From Fodinibius sp. Rm-B-1B1-1 (lineage in GTDB: Bacteria; Bacteroidota; Rhodothermia; Balneolales; Balneolaceae): 64,000 nucleotides of DNA. A model generated the notes under the pieces. The model was not told the DNA's origin. It did no database searches and saw nothing but the letters and a program-made list of their open reading frames with translations. Positions within the stretch are counted from its first letter, which is position 1; every line of letters starts with the position of its first letter. Of the stretch, positions 1 to 9,388 are shown piece after piece. Both the position numbers and the translations under genes were made by a program. Where the stretch lies: the NCBI RefSeq assembly GCF_038594945.1, contig NZ_JBCFYD010000001.1, positions 186,001 through 250,000 on the forward strand. Direction: 5' to 3'.

Positions 1-800
1 GCTATAAAGGTAATGCCACGGTTATGGATTTTGGAGAGTCCATCGAAACTGATGGAGCACGAGTTACACTCTATCCAGCCGGACATATTTTAGGTTCAGC
101 AATGGTGTACGTAGAATCGGATGAAGGGTCGGTACTATACACCGGCGACTATCGCACGCCGCCGTCTCCCGCTTCAGAGGGATTTTCCATTCCCAACCAA
201 GTCGATCATTTTATTACCGAAGCTACTTTTGGGCTACCTATCTACAAATGGGACTCCTATAAAAAACTCGGCCGGGAAATACGTTCGTTTGCTGCCAATA
301 CCCTGAGCGACGAATGTACTCCTGTTTTTCTGGCATATAACCTTGGCAAAGCACAGGAAGTGATGCACTTGTTGGCTCCACTTGGACATAAAGTGCAAAT
401 TCACGGAGCGGGATATAAAATGTGTGATGTATACGAAGAGGCGGGTATTAACTTGGGAGATTATGAATCCTACAATCGCGATACTTGTGAGGGAAAAATC
501 CTTATCACTACGAATTCAACCCTCAACAACGGCTTTGCTTCTAACATCCGCAACAAACGCATTGCTTACTGTTCGGGATGGGCTACCCGAGAAGCAACGC
601 GAAGCCAACTAACAGTCCATAAACTGATCCCACTATCCGACCATCTCGACTTTTTTGAGCTGATACGCCTATGCGAAGAACTAAATCCTCAGAAAGTGCA
701 TATTACACATACCCCCAATGCTGATGTTGTCCGGCATTACCTCAACGAACGAAATATTGAATCCCGCTTTTTAGATATGGAGATCGAAGAAGATGATTAG
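1..800 (+). CDS. Ligase-associated DNA exonuclease (MBL/beta-CASP-like), 5' partial
   Basis: The frame is already open at base 3, so the gene starts before the window; at least 266 codons are visible. The protein belongs to the metallo-beta-lactamase nuclease family found next to ATP-dependent ligases (ligase-associated exonuclease). Visible features are the AGHILGSAM segment with a probable metal-ligand His, the YTGDYR segment with a probable metal-ligand Asp, and a C-terminal LSDHLDF/ITHTP region typical of mRNA 3'-processing/SNM1-like nucleases. The N-terminal HxHxDH metal motif must lie upstream of base 1. An ATP-dependent DNA ligase follows 72 bp downstream on the same strand, the family's usual partner, which suggests a joint role in DNA end processing and repair. 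The family call is confident; the substrate is inferred. Confidence 0.85.
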   Translation, partial: YKGNATVMDFGESIETDGARVTLYPAGHILGSAMVYVESDEGSVLYTGDYRTPPSPASEGFSIPNQVDHFITEATFGLPIYKWDSYKKLGREIRSFAANTLSDECTPVFLAYNLGKAQEVMHLLAPLGHKVQIHGAGYKMCDVYEEAGINLGDYESYNRDTCEGKILITTNSTLNNGFASNIRNKRIAYCSGWATREATRSQLTVHKLIPLSDHLDFFELIRLCEELNPQKVHITHTPNADVVRHYLNERNIESRFLDMEIEEDD

Positions 801-872
801 CAAAAAATATGGCACTCATTGTAAGGGCTTAATGCCTTAAGCCCTTAGAGTTCAAAAGCTTTTAATATTAAT

Positions 873-2588
873 ATGACAAAAACAGACATTTCATCTTTTC
901 AACAACTTGCTGAGACAGCCCAACAGATCAACGAAATGCGCAGTACCAATGCTAAAATTTCGTTGTGTGCTGATTATTTTTGCTCTCTTGAAGATATGGA
1001 TTTACGTCTGGCTGCTCGTTTTTTAGGAGAAGGAGCTTTCTCATCCATCTCGGGAAAGCGAGCCACAATAGGCAGCCATACCTATTCTACCTGCGCAGCC
1101 GACTTCTGCGAAATAGATTACGAAAAAGTATTTAAACCGTGTAAAACAGCATTAGGCAGTGCTTCGGAAGCTATCGAAAAGCTAATGAATAATATTGAAG
1201 CTGCACGTACCAAACGTCAACCCAACCAACTGACTCTTCATCAAATAGAGAGCTTATACGAAGATATCCACCAAGTTTCGTCACGGGATGATAAGCAAGA
1301 AATTCTTTGTGAAGCGTGGCGGCAAATGACTCCAGTCGAAATAAAGTTTTTTATCCGGATCATGACGCGGGGCTCACTACGGATCGGCTTCGAAACTAAA
1401 AGCGTGATATCGGCTTTGGCTCAGGCTTTTGCTAAAGAACTGGATTCCGTTCGCTATGCCCACATGATTACTGGCAGCATCGGCAAAACGGCCGTACTTT
1501 GTAAAAACGATCGGCTGGCTGAAGCCTCTTTTCGTCTATTTCATCCCCTCTCATTCATGCTGGCTTCGCCCATCGAAAGTCGTACCGTCAAAAACCTTGA
1601 TGATTACATCGCCGAAGAAAAATTTGATGGCATGCGAGCACAAGTGCATGTCAGCGGACAACAGGTTGAAATTTATTCTCGGGATCTCAATAATGTCACG
1701 CACTCATTTCCCGAGATTAAACAGGTCTTCTTGAAAAAGAATACGCCGGATTTAGTTCTGGATGGCGAAATATGTGTATTCAAGAATGATGAAATCCTGC
1801 CATTTCAACTGCTACAAAAGCGAATGGGACGCAAGAAACCAAGTAAAAAAGTGCTGGAGCAATATCCTGTCCTGTTTATTGCTTACGACCTGCTCTATCA
1901 TCAAAATAAACCTACCTTTGAACATACGCTGATCGAGCGCCGTCAACTATTAGAGCAACTATCCAATCAGTATAAAATCCCTATTACAAACCAGCTTGAA
2001 GTTCGGGATTCTAATCACGTCGAAAAGCTCTTTGGTCGGGCACTGGCCCATGGCAACGAAGGACTTATGCTCAAAAAGAAAGACAGCACCTACGAGTACG
2101 GGGAACGTCGCAAATCGTGGCTCAAAGTTAAAAAGCCGGGCGGCACGCTCGACACGGTACTGATGTATGCTCATGCCGGATCCGGTAAACGGAGAGGCTA
2201 TTATTCCGATTTCACCTTGGGTATTCGAGTGGCCGAAGACGAACGTTACGAAGAAGAATTCATCCCTATTGGCAAAGCCTATGGCGGTTATACCGATAAA
2301 GAAATGAAACGGCTGAACGAGCGTATCAAAGATCTGACGGTCGAAAAGTACGGTCCCACACTTGGACTTATCCCCAAAATTGTAGTGGAGCTGGAGTTTG
2401 ATGGTATCCAGCAAAACAAACGCACCAAGGCGAAATACTCGTTACGACTACCTCGATTCAAGGCTATTCGTTGGGATTTATCGCCCAAGGATACCGATAC
2501 ACTCAAAGATGTAGAGCGGATGTACCAAGAAAAGATCAATCGGGATCGATTAAAACAAGACGAAAATCCATCGTTTTTATTTAAGTAA
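873..2588 (+). CDS. ATP-dependent DNA ligase
   Basis: 571 residues, a full-length ATP-dependent DNA ligase of the archaeal/eukaryal LigI-like type, with an N-terminal helical DNA-binding domain (about 1-215), a nucleotidyltransferase domain (about 220-430) and an OB-fold (about 435-560). The adenylated lysine is K250 in the KFDGMR motif. Other nucleotidyltransferase motifs are DGEICVF, EGLMLKKKDS and WLKVKK. It seals nicks using ATP, unlike the essential NAD-dependent LigA, so it is probably a repair ligase. The upstream exonuclease gene of the ligase-associated family supports this. The ATG at 873 is the only sensible start. A hairpin terminator follows. Confidence 0.95.
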   Translation: MTKTDISSFQQLAETAQQINEMRSTNAKISLCADYFCSLEDMDLRLAARFLGEGAFSSISGKRATIGSHTYSTCAADFCEIDYEKVFKPCKTALGSASEAIEKLMNNIEAARTKRQPNQLTLHQIESLYEDIHQVSSRDDKQEILCEAWRQMTPVEIKFFIRIMTRGSLRIGFETKSVISALAQAFAKELDSVRYAHMITGSIGKTAVLCKNDRLAEASFRLFHPLSFMLASPIESRTVKNLDDYIAEEKFDGMRAQVHVSGQQVEIYSRDLNNVTHSFPEIKQVFLKKNTPDLVLDGEICVFKNDEILPFQLLQKRMGRKKPSKKVLEQYPVLFIAYDLLYHQNKPTFEHTLIERRQLLEQLSNQYKIPITNQLEVRDSNHVEKLFGRALAHGNEGLMLKKKDSTYEYGERRKSWLKVKKPGGTLDTVLMYAHAGSGKRRGYYSDFTLGIRVAEDERYEEEFIPIGKAYGGYTDKEMKRLNERIKDLTVEKYGPTLGLIPKIVVELEFDGIQQNKRTKAKYSLRLPRFKAIRWDLSPKDTDTLKDVERMYQEKINRDRLKQDENPSFLFK

Positions 2589-2619
2589 GCTAATGGAACT
2601 ACACCCATCTGAAAACAGA

Positions 2620-2653
2620 AAAGGCCTGGCGAAATAAAAACCGCCAGACCTTT
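2620..2653. terminator. Bidirectional hairpin terminator
   Basis: Arms AAAGGCCTGGCG and CGCCAGACCTTT pair over 11 of 12 positions around an A-rich loop. It sits between the convergent ligase and S9 peptidase genes and could end transcription from both sides. Confidence 0.75.
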
Positions 2654-2674
2654 AAATTTCTAAATTACTCTATT

Positions 2675-4669
2675 TTATTCCCCACGTTTCAGATGCATGT
2701 CAAACCATTTTAGAATGCGCTCAGATACATCGGCCGTAAACTTCGGTTCCCGTGGACCATGCGGTGTTCGGGGATACATGATCATCTCTGTGGGAATATC
2801 AATCTCTTGCAATGCCCGGTAAAACTCTTTCCCCTGTGATGGTGGTACGCGATCATCTTCAGCACCATGGATAATTTGTACGGGAGTTTCCACTTGGTCC
2901 ATATGATAGATAGCTGAATGGCGCTCATATACTTCTTTCAAACCTTCTTCCCACCAGTTTCCACCCATGTGTGCTCTCAGGTATGTAGGAATATCGGTCG
3001 TTCCCGTCATGCTGATCAGGTTGGACAATCCCGCCCCCATACTTACGGCCTTAAAACGATCGGTTTTTGTAACAATGAATGAGGTCATATAACCACCATA
3101 ACTCCATCCCATTTCGACCAGTTGGTCAGCATCTGCTACGCCCATATCAATGACCTTGTCAACGCCGCTTATGAGATCCTGGTAGTCGCCAAATCCCCAA
3201 TCCTGGAAATTATCGTACCGAAATTCTTTGCCGTAACCCGTACTGCCCCGGGGATTAGGTCGTAAAATGGCGTATCCTTGATCTGCAAAATACTGCAGGG
3301 CATAAATAGATCCCGCTCCTGTGAAACGTTGATTATAAACACCAGCCGGACCGCCATGAACATTCAAAATAAGTGGATATTCTTCCCCTTCTTCATAATC
3401 AACGGGGTAGGTCAACAGGCCTTCAATCTCTTTACCGTCTTTTGACTCCCACTGAACAAGCTCGGTCTTACCCATTTTGGGGAAATCCATTTCCTCATAC
3501 ACACTGGAAAGCTGTTCTTTTCCAAAATCCGCAAGAGATGAGTGGTACACCTCCCGGGGCGTATCAGAGTTTTCATAGCCAAACGCGAGGTTTCCGTTTG
3601 AGGCAGAAAAACTGCGATACACACCATCTTCCGGAGTAAGGCGCTCGACATTGTCATCTGAATATACCGGAACACGATACAACGAAGTCACCGTTCTGTT
3701 ACTTTCAGAAATTAATACCGACCTACTGTCTTCAGTAATATCCACAATATTGGCATTACGGTCGGGTGTTTGGGGAAGTGCTTCAATGGAACGACCATCA
3801 ACAGAAACACGATATAAATCGCTTAATCCAATGGGCTCTTTTGAACCACCGTGCGAAGTAAAGACAACAGTTTCTCCATTGGGAGTAAAATGTGGATTGC
3901 CATCAACCCCTTCTCGTTCAACCAATGTTGTAACAGCCCCGCTATCGGCCGGAACCAACGCAATATCCTTGGTAGCAAAATTGTCATCTATCTTGGGCGT
4001 AGGACCATAATCATACACCAGCTGATCGCCATCCGGAGACCAGTCAAAGGTCGAAACATGTTGTTCACCGACCGTCAACTGGGTAGACGAATCCTCCTGA
4101 ATATCATAGACATACAATCGGGAAAATTTGTAATCTTCATCAACCAAAATAACATCGCGTTTTTCTTTCTCCCGCTTCTTATCTTCTTCGGTGGGTGGAT
4201 CGGTCATCGTATAGGCAATGCGATCTCCATCGGGTGACCACTGATAACGGGCAATACCATTTTCGGTTTGGGTTAATTGCTCTGCTTCTCCGCCATCCAA
4301 TGGCATACGATACAATTGAGGCTTTTCCCCATCCCGGGTAGATGTAAAAGAAAGATATTTTCCATCAGGCGTAAAAGCAGGACTTCCCACCGACTGCTGC
4401 CCCCGCGTAAATTGCCGATTCATAGAACCGTCGGTTTTAGCAACCCAAATATGTGTTAGATACTCCGATTTTTCACCTTCCATCAGCGTTTCTCTTACCG
4501 AGTATGCCACATACTGGCCATCTGGAGAGATAGCCGTTTCGCCCACCACCGGAAGGCTAACCATGTCAGTTGGCGTCCATTCAAAGTCATCCGGTACGTC
4601 CTGGGCATCAGCAAAAGAAGTTCCAAGCAAAAGCAGGAACAACAGAACAGGTATTCTTAATATTTTCAT
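2675..4669 (-). CDS. Secreted S9-family (prolyl oligopeptidase-like) serine peptidase
   Basis: 664 residues with a cleavable signal peptide (hydrophobic core about residues 6-20, ending near FADAQ). An N-terminal seven-bladed beta-propeller follows with repeated WSPDG/FTPDGK blades (about 40-390). The C-terminal alpha/beta hydrolase domain (about 400-660) carries the expected triad: S523 in GWSYGGY, D605 in GAEDDRVP and H637 in TPHGPR. Such enzymes cleave acyl-peptides, dipeptides or prolyl bonds in the periplasm or outside the cell; the exact specificity cannot be read from the sequence. The gene stands alone, with a terminator shared with the ligase gene at its 3' end. Confidence 0.93.
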   Translation of the reverse strand: MKILRIPVLLFLLLLGTSFADAQDVPDDFEWTPTDMVSLPVVGETAISPDGQYVAYSVRETLMEGEKSEYLTHIWVAKTDGSMNRQFTRGQQSVGSPAFTPDGKYLSFTSTRDGEKPQLYRMPLDGGEAEQLTQTENGIARYQWSPDGDRIAYTMTDPPTEEDKKREKEKRDVILVDEDYKFSRLYVYDIQEDSSTQLTVGEQHVSTFDWSPDGDQLVYDYGPTPKIDDNFATKDIALVPADSGAVTTLVEREGVDGNPHFTPNGETVVFTSHGGSKEPIGLSDLYRVSVDGRSIEALPQTPDRNANIVDITEDSRSVLISESNRTVTSLYRVPVYSDDNVERLTPEDGVYRSFSASNGNLAFGYENSDTPREVYHSSLADFGKEQLSSVYEEMDFPKMGKTELVQWESKDGKEIEGLLTYPVDYEEGEEYPLILNVHGGPAGVYNQRFTGAGSIYALQYFADQGYAILRPNPRGSTGYGKEFRYDNFQDWGFGDYQDLISGVDKVIDMGVADADQLVEMGWSYGGYMTSFIVTKTDRFKAVSMGAGLSNLISMTGTTDIPTYLRAHMGGNWWEEGLKEVYERHSAIYHMDQVETPVQIIHGAEDDRVPPSQGKEFYRALQEIDIPTEMIMYPRTPHGPREPKFTADVSERILKWFDMHLKRGE

Positions 4670-4830
4670 AGCAAAAGTCTTATGTTAAGATCAAAATTGA
4701 TTGGTCAGAATAAGAATCTGGCCTTTAAAATAACATGAGCCTGCTCAATGACAAATCGCTTACATTTGAGCATTCATATCCGATTGAACCTTTTAGCTGT
4801 AACAGCCTGGAACCAACCACATAAAAGTTT

Positions 4831-5784
4831 ATGAGCAACTGGACCCTCACATCAACACCGCCGCACGACTGGTTTCTTTGCCTCGATATCGACCAGTATT
4901 TTGATCACGAACACGATCCCGAACTTATTTTTGAAGACGGATTTACCCGCCCCATTCCATTAGACGATCGCGATGTTTTGGTTACTACTTTTTTTAATGG
5001 GGATCCGGAAAATCCCGAGTTTCACTTCGAAAGCTCGGAATCGCTAAGCAAAGACGAAATTGAACAGGCCAACAAAAGCTTAGCCCGTATTTTGGGTACC
5101 AACATTGACCTCCGCCCCTTCTATGATCAAGCGGGGGACGATCCCGTATTAGGTCCGCTACTCAGCGAGTACTATGGATTCAAACGCATGGCCCGGGCCA
5201 ACCTTTTTGAGGATACGATCAATCGCATTATACAGATGCGGCTTTCGCATAAACCCACCGCTAAAAAGATGGTTTATAATGTGCGCAAAAGCTATGGCTC
5301 GCTTATCAATACCGGATCAGAAAATATCCCGGCCTGGCCACGGCCCCATCAGCTTATTAAGGCCACCCCCATGAGTATCCGGCAACTCGATCCCGGTCCC
5401 ACGAAGCGAAAAGGAGAATTCATCATCGGTTTTGCCGAAGACCTGCTTTCCGGGGAGCAGGATCTGCAGCATTTGGAAACGTGTGCACCGGATGAATTTT
5501 ATGATACCATCTCAAACGTGCGCGGCGTAGGCCCCACCTCGGCCCAGCAGCTGATGCTCTTCCGCGAGCGTCCCGATGCGGTATTCCCCAGCAACAAAAA
5601 GAAGGGCAAAGAAAAGGGGCACCGCCGATGGATTATCCTGAACTACGGCGGCGATCCCGATAATACCAGCGAGGAAGACTTTCAGGAGATGATCAAAGAC
5701 TGGGATGGATACGAGGCCGCCGGGTTGGAGTTTATGTTCATTAACTGGGTGATGAGTGAGAAGGAAAAACAGCAGAATAGTTAA
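4831..5784 (+). CDS. AlkA-like HhH-GPD DNA glycosylase family protein, catalytic Asp apparently replaced
   Basis: 317 residues resembling 3-methyladenine DNA glycosylase II (AlkA): an AlkA_N-like beta domain (about 1-95), the DPVLGPLLSEYYG helix and LFEDTINRII segment, and a helix-hairpin-helix at RGVGPTSAQQ (residues 231-240). In AlkA the catalytic Asp lies just after the HhH in the PDVFLPDD segment. Here the matching stretch is PDAVFPSN, so N255 occupies the Asp position and a Lys-rich run KKKGKEK follows. The enzyme may therefore be a lesion binder, use another residue, or be a divergent subfamily. The fold call is solid; activity is uncertain. It is a single gene, divergent from the S9 peptidase. 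Confidence 0.75.
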   Translation: MSNWTLTSTPPHDWFLCLDIDQYFDHEHDPELIFEDGFTRPIPLDDRDVLVTTFFNGDPENPEFHFESSESLSKDEIEQANKSLARILGTNIDLRPFYDQAGDDPVLGPLLSEYYGFKRMARANLFEDTINRIIQMRLSHKPTAKKMVYNVRKSYGSLINTGSENIPAWPRPHQLIKATPMSIRQLDPGPTKRKGEFIIGFAEDLLSGEQDLQHLETCAPDEFYDTISNVRGVGPTSAQQLMLFRERPDAVFPSNKKKGKEKGHRRWIILNYGGDPDNTSEEDFQEMIKDWDGYEAAGLEFMFINWVMSEKEKQQNS

Positions 5785-6234
5785 TTCTGAAAGATTAAGT
5801 AGTTAAAAAGCGATCTTTGTGTCATCCTGTATTCAGCCTACATAGTCTGGAAGTGGGCCTTAATTTAGCATCTCCTATAACATTTTCAGATAAATCAGAA
5901 CCTAACATTACGCTTAAACGCTATAACAATACTCAATATGTTGTTGTCCATTTTTTGTCAGCAAAAAATAGACGAAAAAACTGTTGGGGGAATCGTAGAT
6001 ATATTTCTTTTTAGAATTAATAACCTAATTATTGCTCTAAACCGTGCATTGCTTTTACGAGATTCTTTCCCGCGATTCGCCCCAAACCCCCATTTTTTAA
6101 ATCATTAGTTCCAATAGTTCGAGTGTCTGCTCGGACTATTCAGTTAATGGCTACCCCCAGCATTCGGTAGATTCGCACCATTCCAGCTCTGAATTCGGGA
6201 TGACTTTATACAATCTCACAGCTTGAAGTTCAGA
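5785..6234. other. 450-bp gene-free interval between convergent genes
   Basis: Short open frames here lack a convincing start, RBS or family resemblance. The only clear structure is an inverted repeat at 6113-6140. Nothing else was recognised. Confidence 0.6.
6113..6140. repeat. 11-bp inverted repeat (hairpin)
   Basis: Arms AATAGTTCGAG and CTCGGACTATT pair with one G-T wobble around a six-base loop. No T-tract follows on either strand, so it is not a classic terminator. It lies about 95 bp beyond the GH43 stop codon and could be a 3' stabilising hairpin. Confidence 0.5.
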
Positions 6235-7218
6235 TCATTTATCCTGCTCCAAACGCTGTTGTTCTACGCCCTCAAACGTAATAGTTACCGGTTCAATATA
6301 CCCATCTTCATCGAAGGTCATCTTATCGATACTGGTTACCCGGTGGTTGGCATCTGTTTCACCCAGCGGCCGGCGATGATAAACAATATACCATTCCTCT
6401 TTCTCTGGCACTTCAATTACGGAATGATGTCCGGCACCGGTAGCTACCGATGAATCTTGCTCGAGCACCACACCAATACGCTCGAAAGGCCCCAGTGGCG
6501 AATCGGCCATGGCATAGGCTACGCGGTAATCGGGACCACCCCACCCGCCTTCGGACCACATAAAGTAGTATTTATCGTTTCGGGTAAACATAAACGATCC
6601 TTCCACATATCCTTCCGGTGTTATTTCCTTAAATACCGTACCATCCTCAAAAGGTTCAAAACCCGTAAAATCATCATTGAGTTTTGTGATGTTGCAGTGG
6701 CCCCATCCCCCATAAATCATGTAGTGCTGCCCGTCCTTATCCTCAAACACAAACTGATCGATGGGTTGCGCACCATTATGAAATTTGCCCAGCAACGGTT
6801 CTCCCAGGTGATCTTTATAGGGGCCTCCGGGTTCATCCGAAACCCCAATACCTATTCCCCCCATCTGCTCATCTTTTTGAATATCATTTGCGGCAAAAAA
6901 GAGAAAATACTTATCATCTTTCTGGATAATTGACGGCGCCCACATGGCACTGTCAGCCCAGGCCACGGCAGCCGTATCAATAATTCGTTCATGCTTCTGC
7001 CAGTTAACCAGATCCGGAGACGAGAAGGCATCCATAAAAACCTGCTCCGCATAAGGAGCCGAAAAGGTGGGAAAGATCCAGTACTTATCACCAAACACAG
7101 CGCCCTCGGGATCGGCATACCACCCCTCAAATACCGGGTTGCCGGAAGTTTCAACATCCTGAGCACACAATGGAGCTGCACAAAGAAAAACTATACTAAT
7201 GAGTAATATTTTTCTCAT
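6235..7218 (-). CDS. Secreted glycoside hydrolase family 43-like protein
   Basis: 327 residues from the ATG at 7218, chosen because it places a clean signal peptide (MRKILLISIVFLCAAPLCAQ) at the N terminus; an upstream in-frame ATG would bury it. The rest is a five-bladed beta-propeller as in GH43 arabinofuranosidases/xylosidases. The likely catalytic set is D36 in GWYADP (general base), D154 in QPIDQFVF (pKa modulator) and E206 in VEGSFMF (general acid). It probably releases arabinose or xylose from plant- or alga-derived polysaccharide in the periplasm or outside. The substrate is not determinable, and no SusCD pair or other polysaccharide-utilisation gene lies beside it. Confidence 0.88.
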   Translation of the reverse strand: MRKILLISIVFLCAAPLCAQDVETSGNPVFEGWYADPEGAVFGDKYWIFPTFSAPYAEQVFMDAFSSPDLVNWQKHERIIDTAAVAWADSAMWAPSIIQKDDKYFLFFAANDIQKDEQMGGIGIGVSDEPGGPYKDHLGEPLLGKFHNGAQPIDQFVFEDKDGQHYMIYGGWGHCNITKLNDDFTGFEPFEDGTVFKEITPEGYVEGSFMFTRNDKYYFMWSEGGWGGPDYRVAYAMADSPLGPFERIGVVLEQDSSVATGAGHHSVIEVPEKEEWYIVYHRRPLGETDANHRVTSIDKMTFDEDGYIEPVTITFEGVEQQRLEQDK

Positions 7219-7403
7219 AATTCCTGATATTGATTTCAAAAGGACTTCGAAAAGTTGTCCAGGCATAAAACCTTATTCAAGGGTAATCTATAACTGTGGC
7301 TATAATCGGCAGATGGTTGGAATACTGCAAACACAATTAGCATAAGCTTACGCAGATCACGCCTGACAAGGCTACACTTGGATCACTCTGACAAAAGGAT
7401 TTG

Positions 7404-7518
7404 CTATCCTCCACCTGTGGGAACGTCCTTCCTCTTAGGGGAGGCAATATTCACCTCCTATAAGAGGTGATCGTATCCTCCTATGGGAGGTAAATAAATC
7501 CTTTCATGGGAAGCACCA
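7404..7518. repeat. Array of five phased palindromes (about 23-bp period)
   Basis: Five short hairpins are centred near 7415, 7437, 7460, 7483 and 7507, spacing 22-24 bp. Cores are CCACCTGTGG; CCTC-N6-GAGG; TCACCTC-N6-GAGGTGA; CCTCC-TATG-GGAGG; CTTTC-ATG-GGAAG. The units look like degenerate copies of one ATCCTCC-N4-GGAGG sequence. The array is in the intergenic region upstream of the GH43 gene and downstream of the HU-like gene. Function is unknown. Confidence 0.65.
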
Positions 7519-7616
7519 GTTCATACCTATTTTACTTCCACTGATTGAGTAGCTACTCTTTGCTACCGGACGAACATGGTGTGGCAAGTATATCTCCATC
7601 ACATTGCATAAAGAGC

Positions 7617-8315
7617 TTATAGAACTACTAAGGCGTCATTGAGTTTTGAACTGCGTATTTTCGACGAGTTCTTTACAGCGGCAAAGACTTCTATGTGGTA
7701 GCTGCCGCTGGTCAGCGTGTCGGGAATCATAAACATAAGATTAGAGGGCTTGGTGCGGATATAGACTTCGGCCCGCGTTCTGGAACCATCGGAAGCGATG
7801 AAAAACACGCCCTGGTTGCTATCATCGGGATCTACCTTCAGGCGACTGCCCCGCAGTTCACCAACGCCACCCGGGGTGAGTGTCTCATTAGTGGTACCCG
7901 AAGCTATATCTTTACATGTCTGCGGAGAAGGCTTGGGAAGAGTGGACGGAACACGCTCTGCGGATATGTCATCAGCAATTTGTCTGATGCGTGCTCCGGC
8001 ATTTACATTCAAGCTTACAGAGTGACGTTCTGGATCGAATGGATCTAATTCATCTTTGAATACCCCTTGTATCGAGGCCCTGATACGTATCAGCGGAGTT
8101 TTAATGCTGTCCCCGTCTCTAAGTACTTTCTCAATAGCTGATTCATACTCCTCTATGACAGATAGTGCATCGGCTTTTGTCACTGTAGATCCACGACTAA
8201 TCATTATATCAATGATATCCTCGATGGTTCGACTTTTTTGATCCTGAACAATAGCCAGATGATCATCGGGATCGTCGGTTAAGTGATTGGGATATAATGC
8301 GTATTTAATAGACAT
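7617..8315 (-). CDS. HU-like DNA-binding domain protein with DUF4469
   Basis: 232 residues from the ATG at 8315, preceded by an AGAGGT ribosome-binding site five bases upstream, which decides this start over the in-frame ATG at 8348. The N-terminal half (about 1-120) resembles the HU-like DNA-binding fold of Bacteroidota proteins (segments SRTIEDIIDIMISRG and IRIRASIQGVF). The C-terminal half (about 135-230) resembles DUF4469, a beta-rich domain often paired with it. The presumed role is nucleoid binding or chromosome structuring; family members are mostly uncharacterised. No signal peptide. A single gene. Confidence 0.72.
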   Translation of the reverse strand: MSIKYALYPNHLTDDPDDHLAIVQDQKSRTIEDIIDIMISRGSTVTKADALSVIEEYESAIEKVLRDGDSIKTPLIRIRASIQGVFKDELDPFDPERHSVSLNVNAGARIRQIADDISAERVPSTLPKPSPQTCKDIASGTTNETLTPGGVGELRGSRLKVDPDDSNQGVFFIASDGSRTRAEVYIRTKPSNLMFMIPDTLTSGSYHIEVFAAVKNSSKIRSSKLNDALVVL

Positions 8316-8551
8316 ATTTACCTCTCTTATTACGCTGATATTTAGCATAGACCAGTTTTGCTCTCCTGATCGGTTATTAGTAAGACCGCTTGTGGGGATA
8401 AACCTTACAGTTTTACAGGGATTTTTTGCCGCCTAAGTGGTCATCTGGCTGTATCCTTAAAATATTGGTGTAGGCGGAAAAGTCACACGAAAGAAAAAAT
8501 CACGAATATTAATATCCGTTCTACTGGAAGAAGCAGAACGGTTAAAGTTGA

Positions 8552-9388
8552 CTATTTATGTAAGACTAAGCGCGTTACAACCGGCAGATGATCGGAATAA
8601 GGCAGGTTAGGCGTTCGGTGTGACAGTACCTCCCATCGTTGAGAAGGTGAGACAAAAACGTAATCAATGCGACGGGCCGGATCGTTAGCAGGATAGGTAA
8701 AAGCCGGGGCGTTCACTGCCTCTATAGCGGTATCCCTCCAATATTCCTGCATCATGTCATACTCCTCAGAGCTCGGCTCAAAGTTAAAATCCCCGGCCAA
8801 GATTACCGGTAATTCTTTCTTTTCCCGGAGAAGTTTATGGATAGCTTCTACCTGCTGCAGACGATTCTCTTGATACTGATGATCGAAATGAGTGGCAGCA
8901 AAAACGAGAGAGTTTCCTGAATCGGCACTAAATTTAGCGGTAAGCAGTACGCGAGGTTCTCCGGCTTTGGGGTTGGGCAGCTGAACTTTTTGAGTGTTTA
9001 TAGGCTTGCGACTCAACACCGCAATGCCGTACCCTCCTCCATCAAAATCGAGCGCCTTACCAAAAGTGGCATGCATTTCGGTACGCTTAGCCAGGCTATC
9101 TGCCAAACTGAAATAGCGTCCCCCATTTAGTTTTGCAAGGCGGTGCGTAGCGCTATCCACTTCTTGCAGGGCTACAAAATCAGGATCTACTTCTGAGATA
9201 AAATCGGTAATATCAGCCAAGGTACTTTCTCCCCTGTTGTCGGGATGCTGGGCATTGAAAATATTGTAAGAAACAACTTTTAACGTATCCTGTGCAATAA
9301 CCTCTGAAAAGGCGGATAGCAAGAATATCCCCAAACACAGGAGAGCACTATTCCTCAATCTGCCCCTCTTCTTTGAAAAGTTCTTCAT
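8552..9388 (-). CDS. Secreted endonuclease/exonuclease/phosphatase (EEP) family hydrolase
   Basis: 278 residues. An N-terminal signal sequence (hydrophobic stretch about 14-30, ending SEVIAQ) is followed by a complete EEP fold. Metal and catalytic motifs are SYNIFNAQ, LQEVDS (metal-binding Glu), GDFNFEP (Asp/Asn pair), RRIDYVFV and the terminal SDHLPVV His. EEP enzymes cut phosphodiester bonds in nucleic acids, sphingomyelin or inositol phosphates; a secreted form may scavenge phosphate or nucleic acid. The start overlaps the end of the upstream symporter gene by 41 bp in another frame, implying translational coupling. Confidence 0.85.
   Translation of the reverse strand: MKNFSKKRGRLRNSALLCLGIFLLSAFSEVIAQDTLKVVSYNIFNAQHPDNRGESTLADITDFISEVDPDFVALQEVDSATHRLAKLNGGRYFSLADSLAKRTEMHATFGKALDFDGGGYGIAVLSRKPINTQKVQLPNPKAGEPRVLLTAKFSADSGNSLVFAATHFDHQYQENRLQQVEAIHKLLREKKELPVILAGDFNFEPSSEEYDMMQEYWRDTAIEAVNAPAFTYPANDPARRIDYVFVSPSQRWEVLSHRTPNLPYSDHLPVVTRLVLHK

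Noticed and set aside
5817-6014. 65-codon open frame after the AlkA-like gene
   Set aside because: No ribosome-binding site, unnatural composition, and no recognisable family; intergenic by all signs.
7404-7518. Possible CRISPR array
   Set aside because: The units are palindromic and directly adjacent with no unique spacers of constant length, and no cas gene is near.
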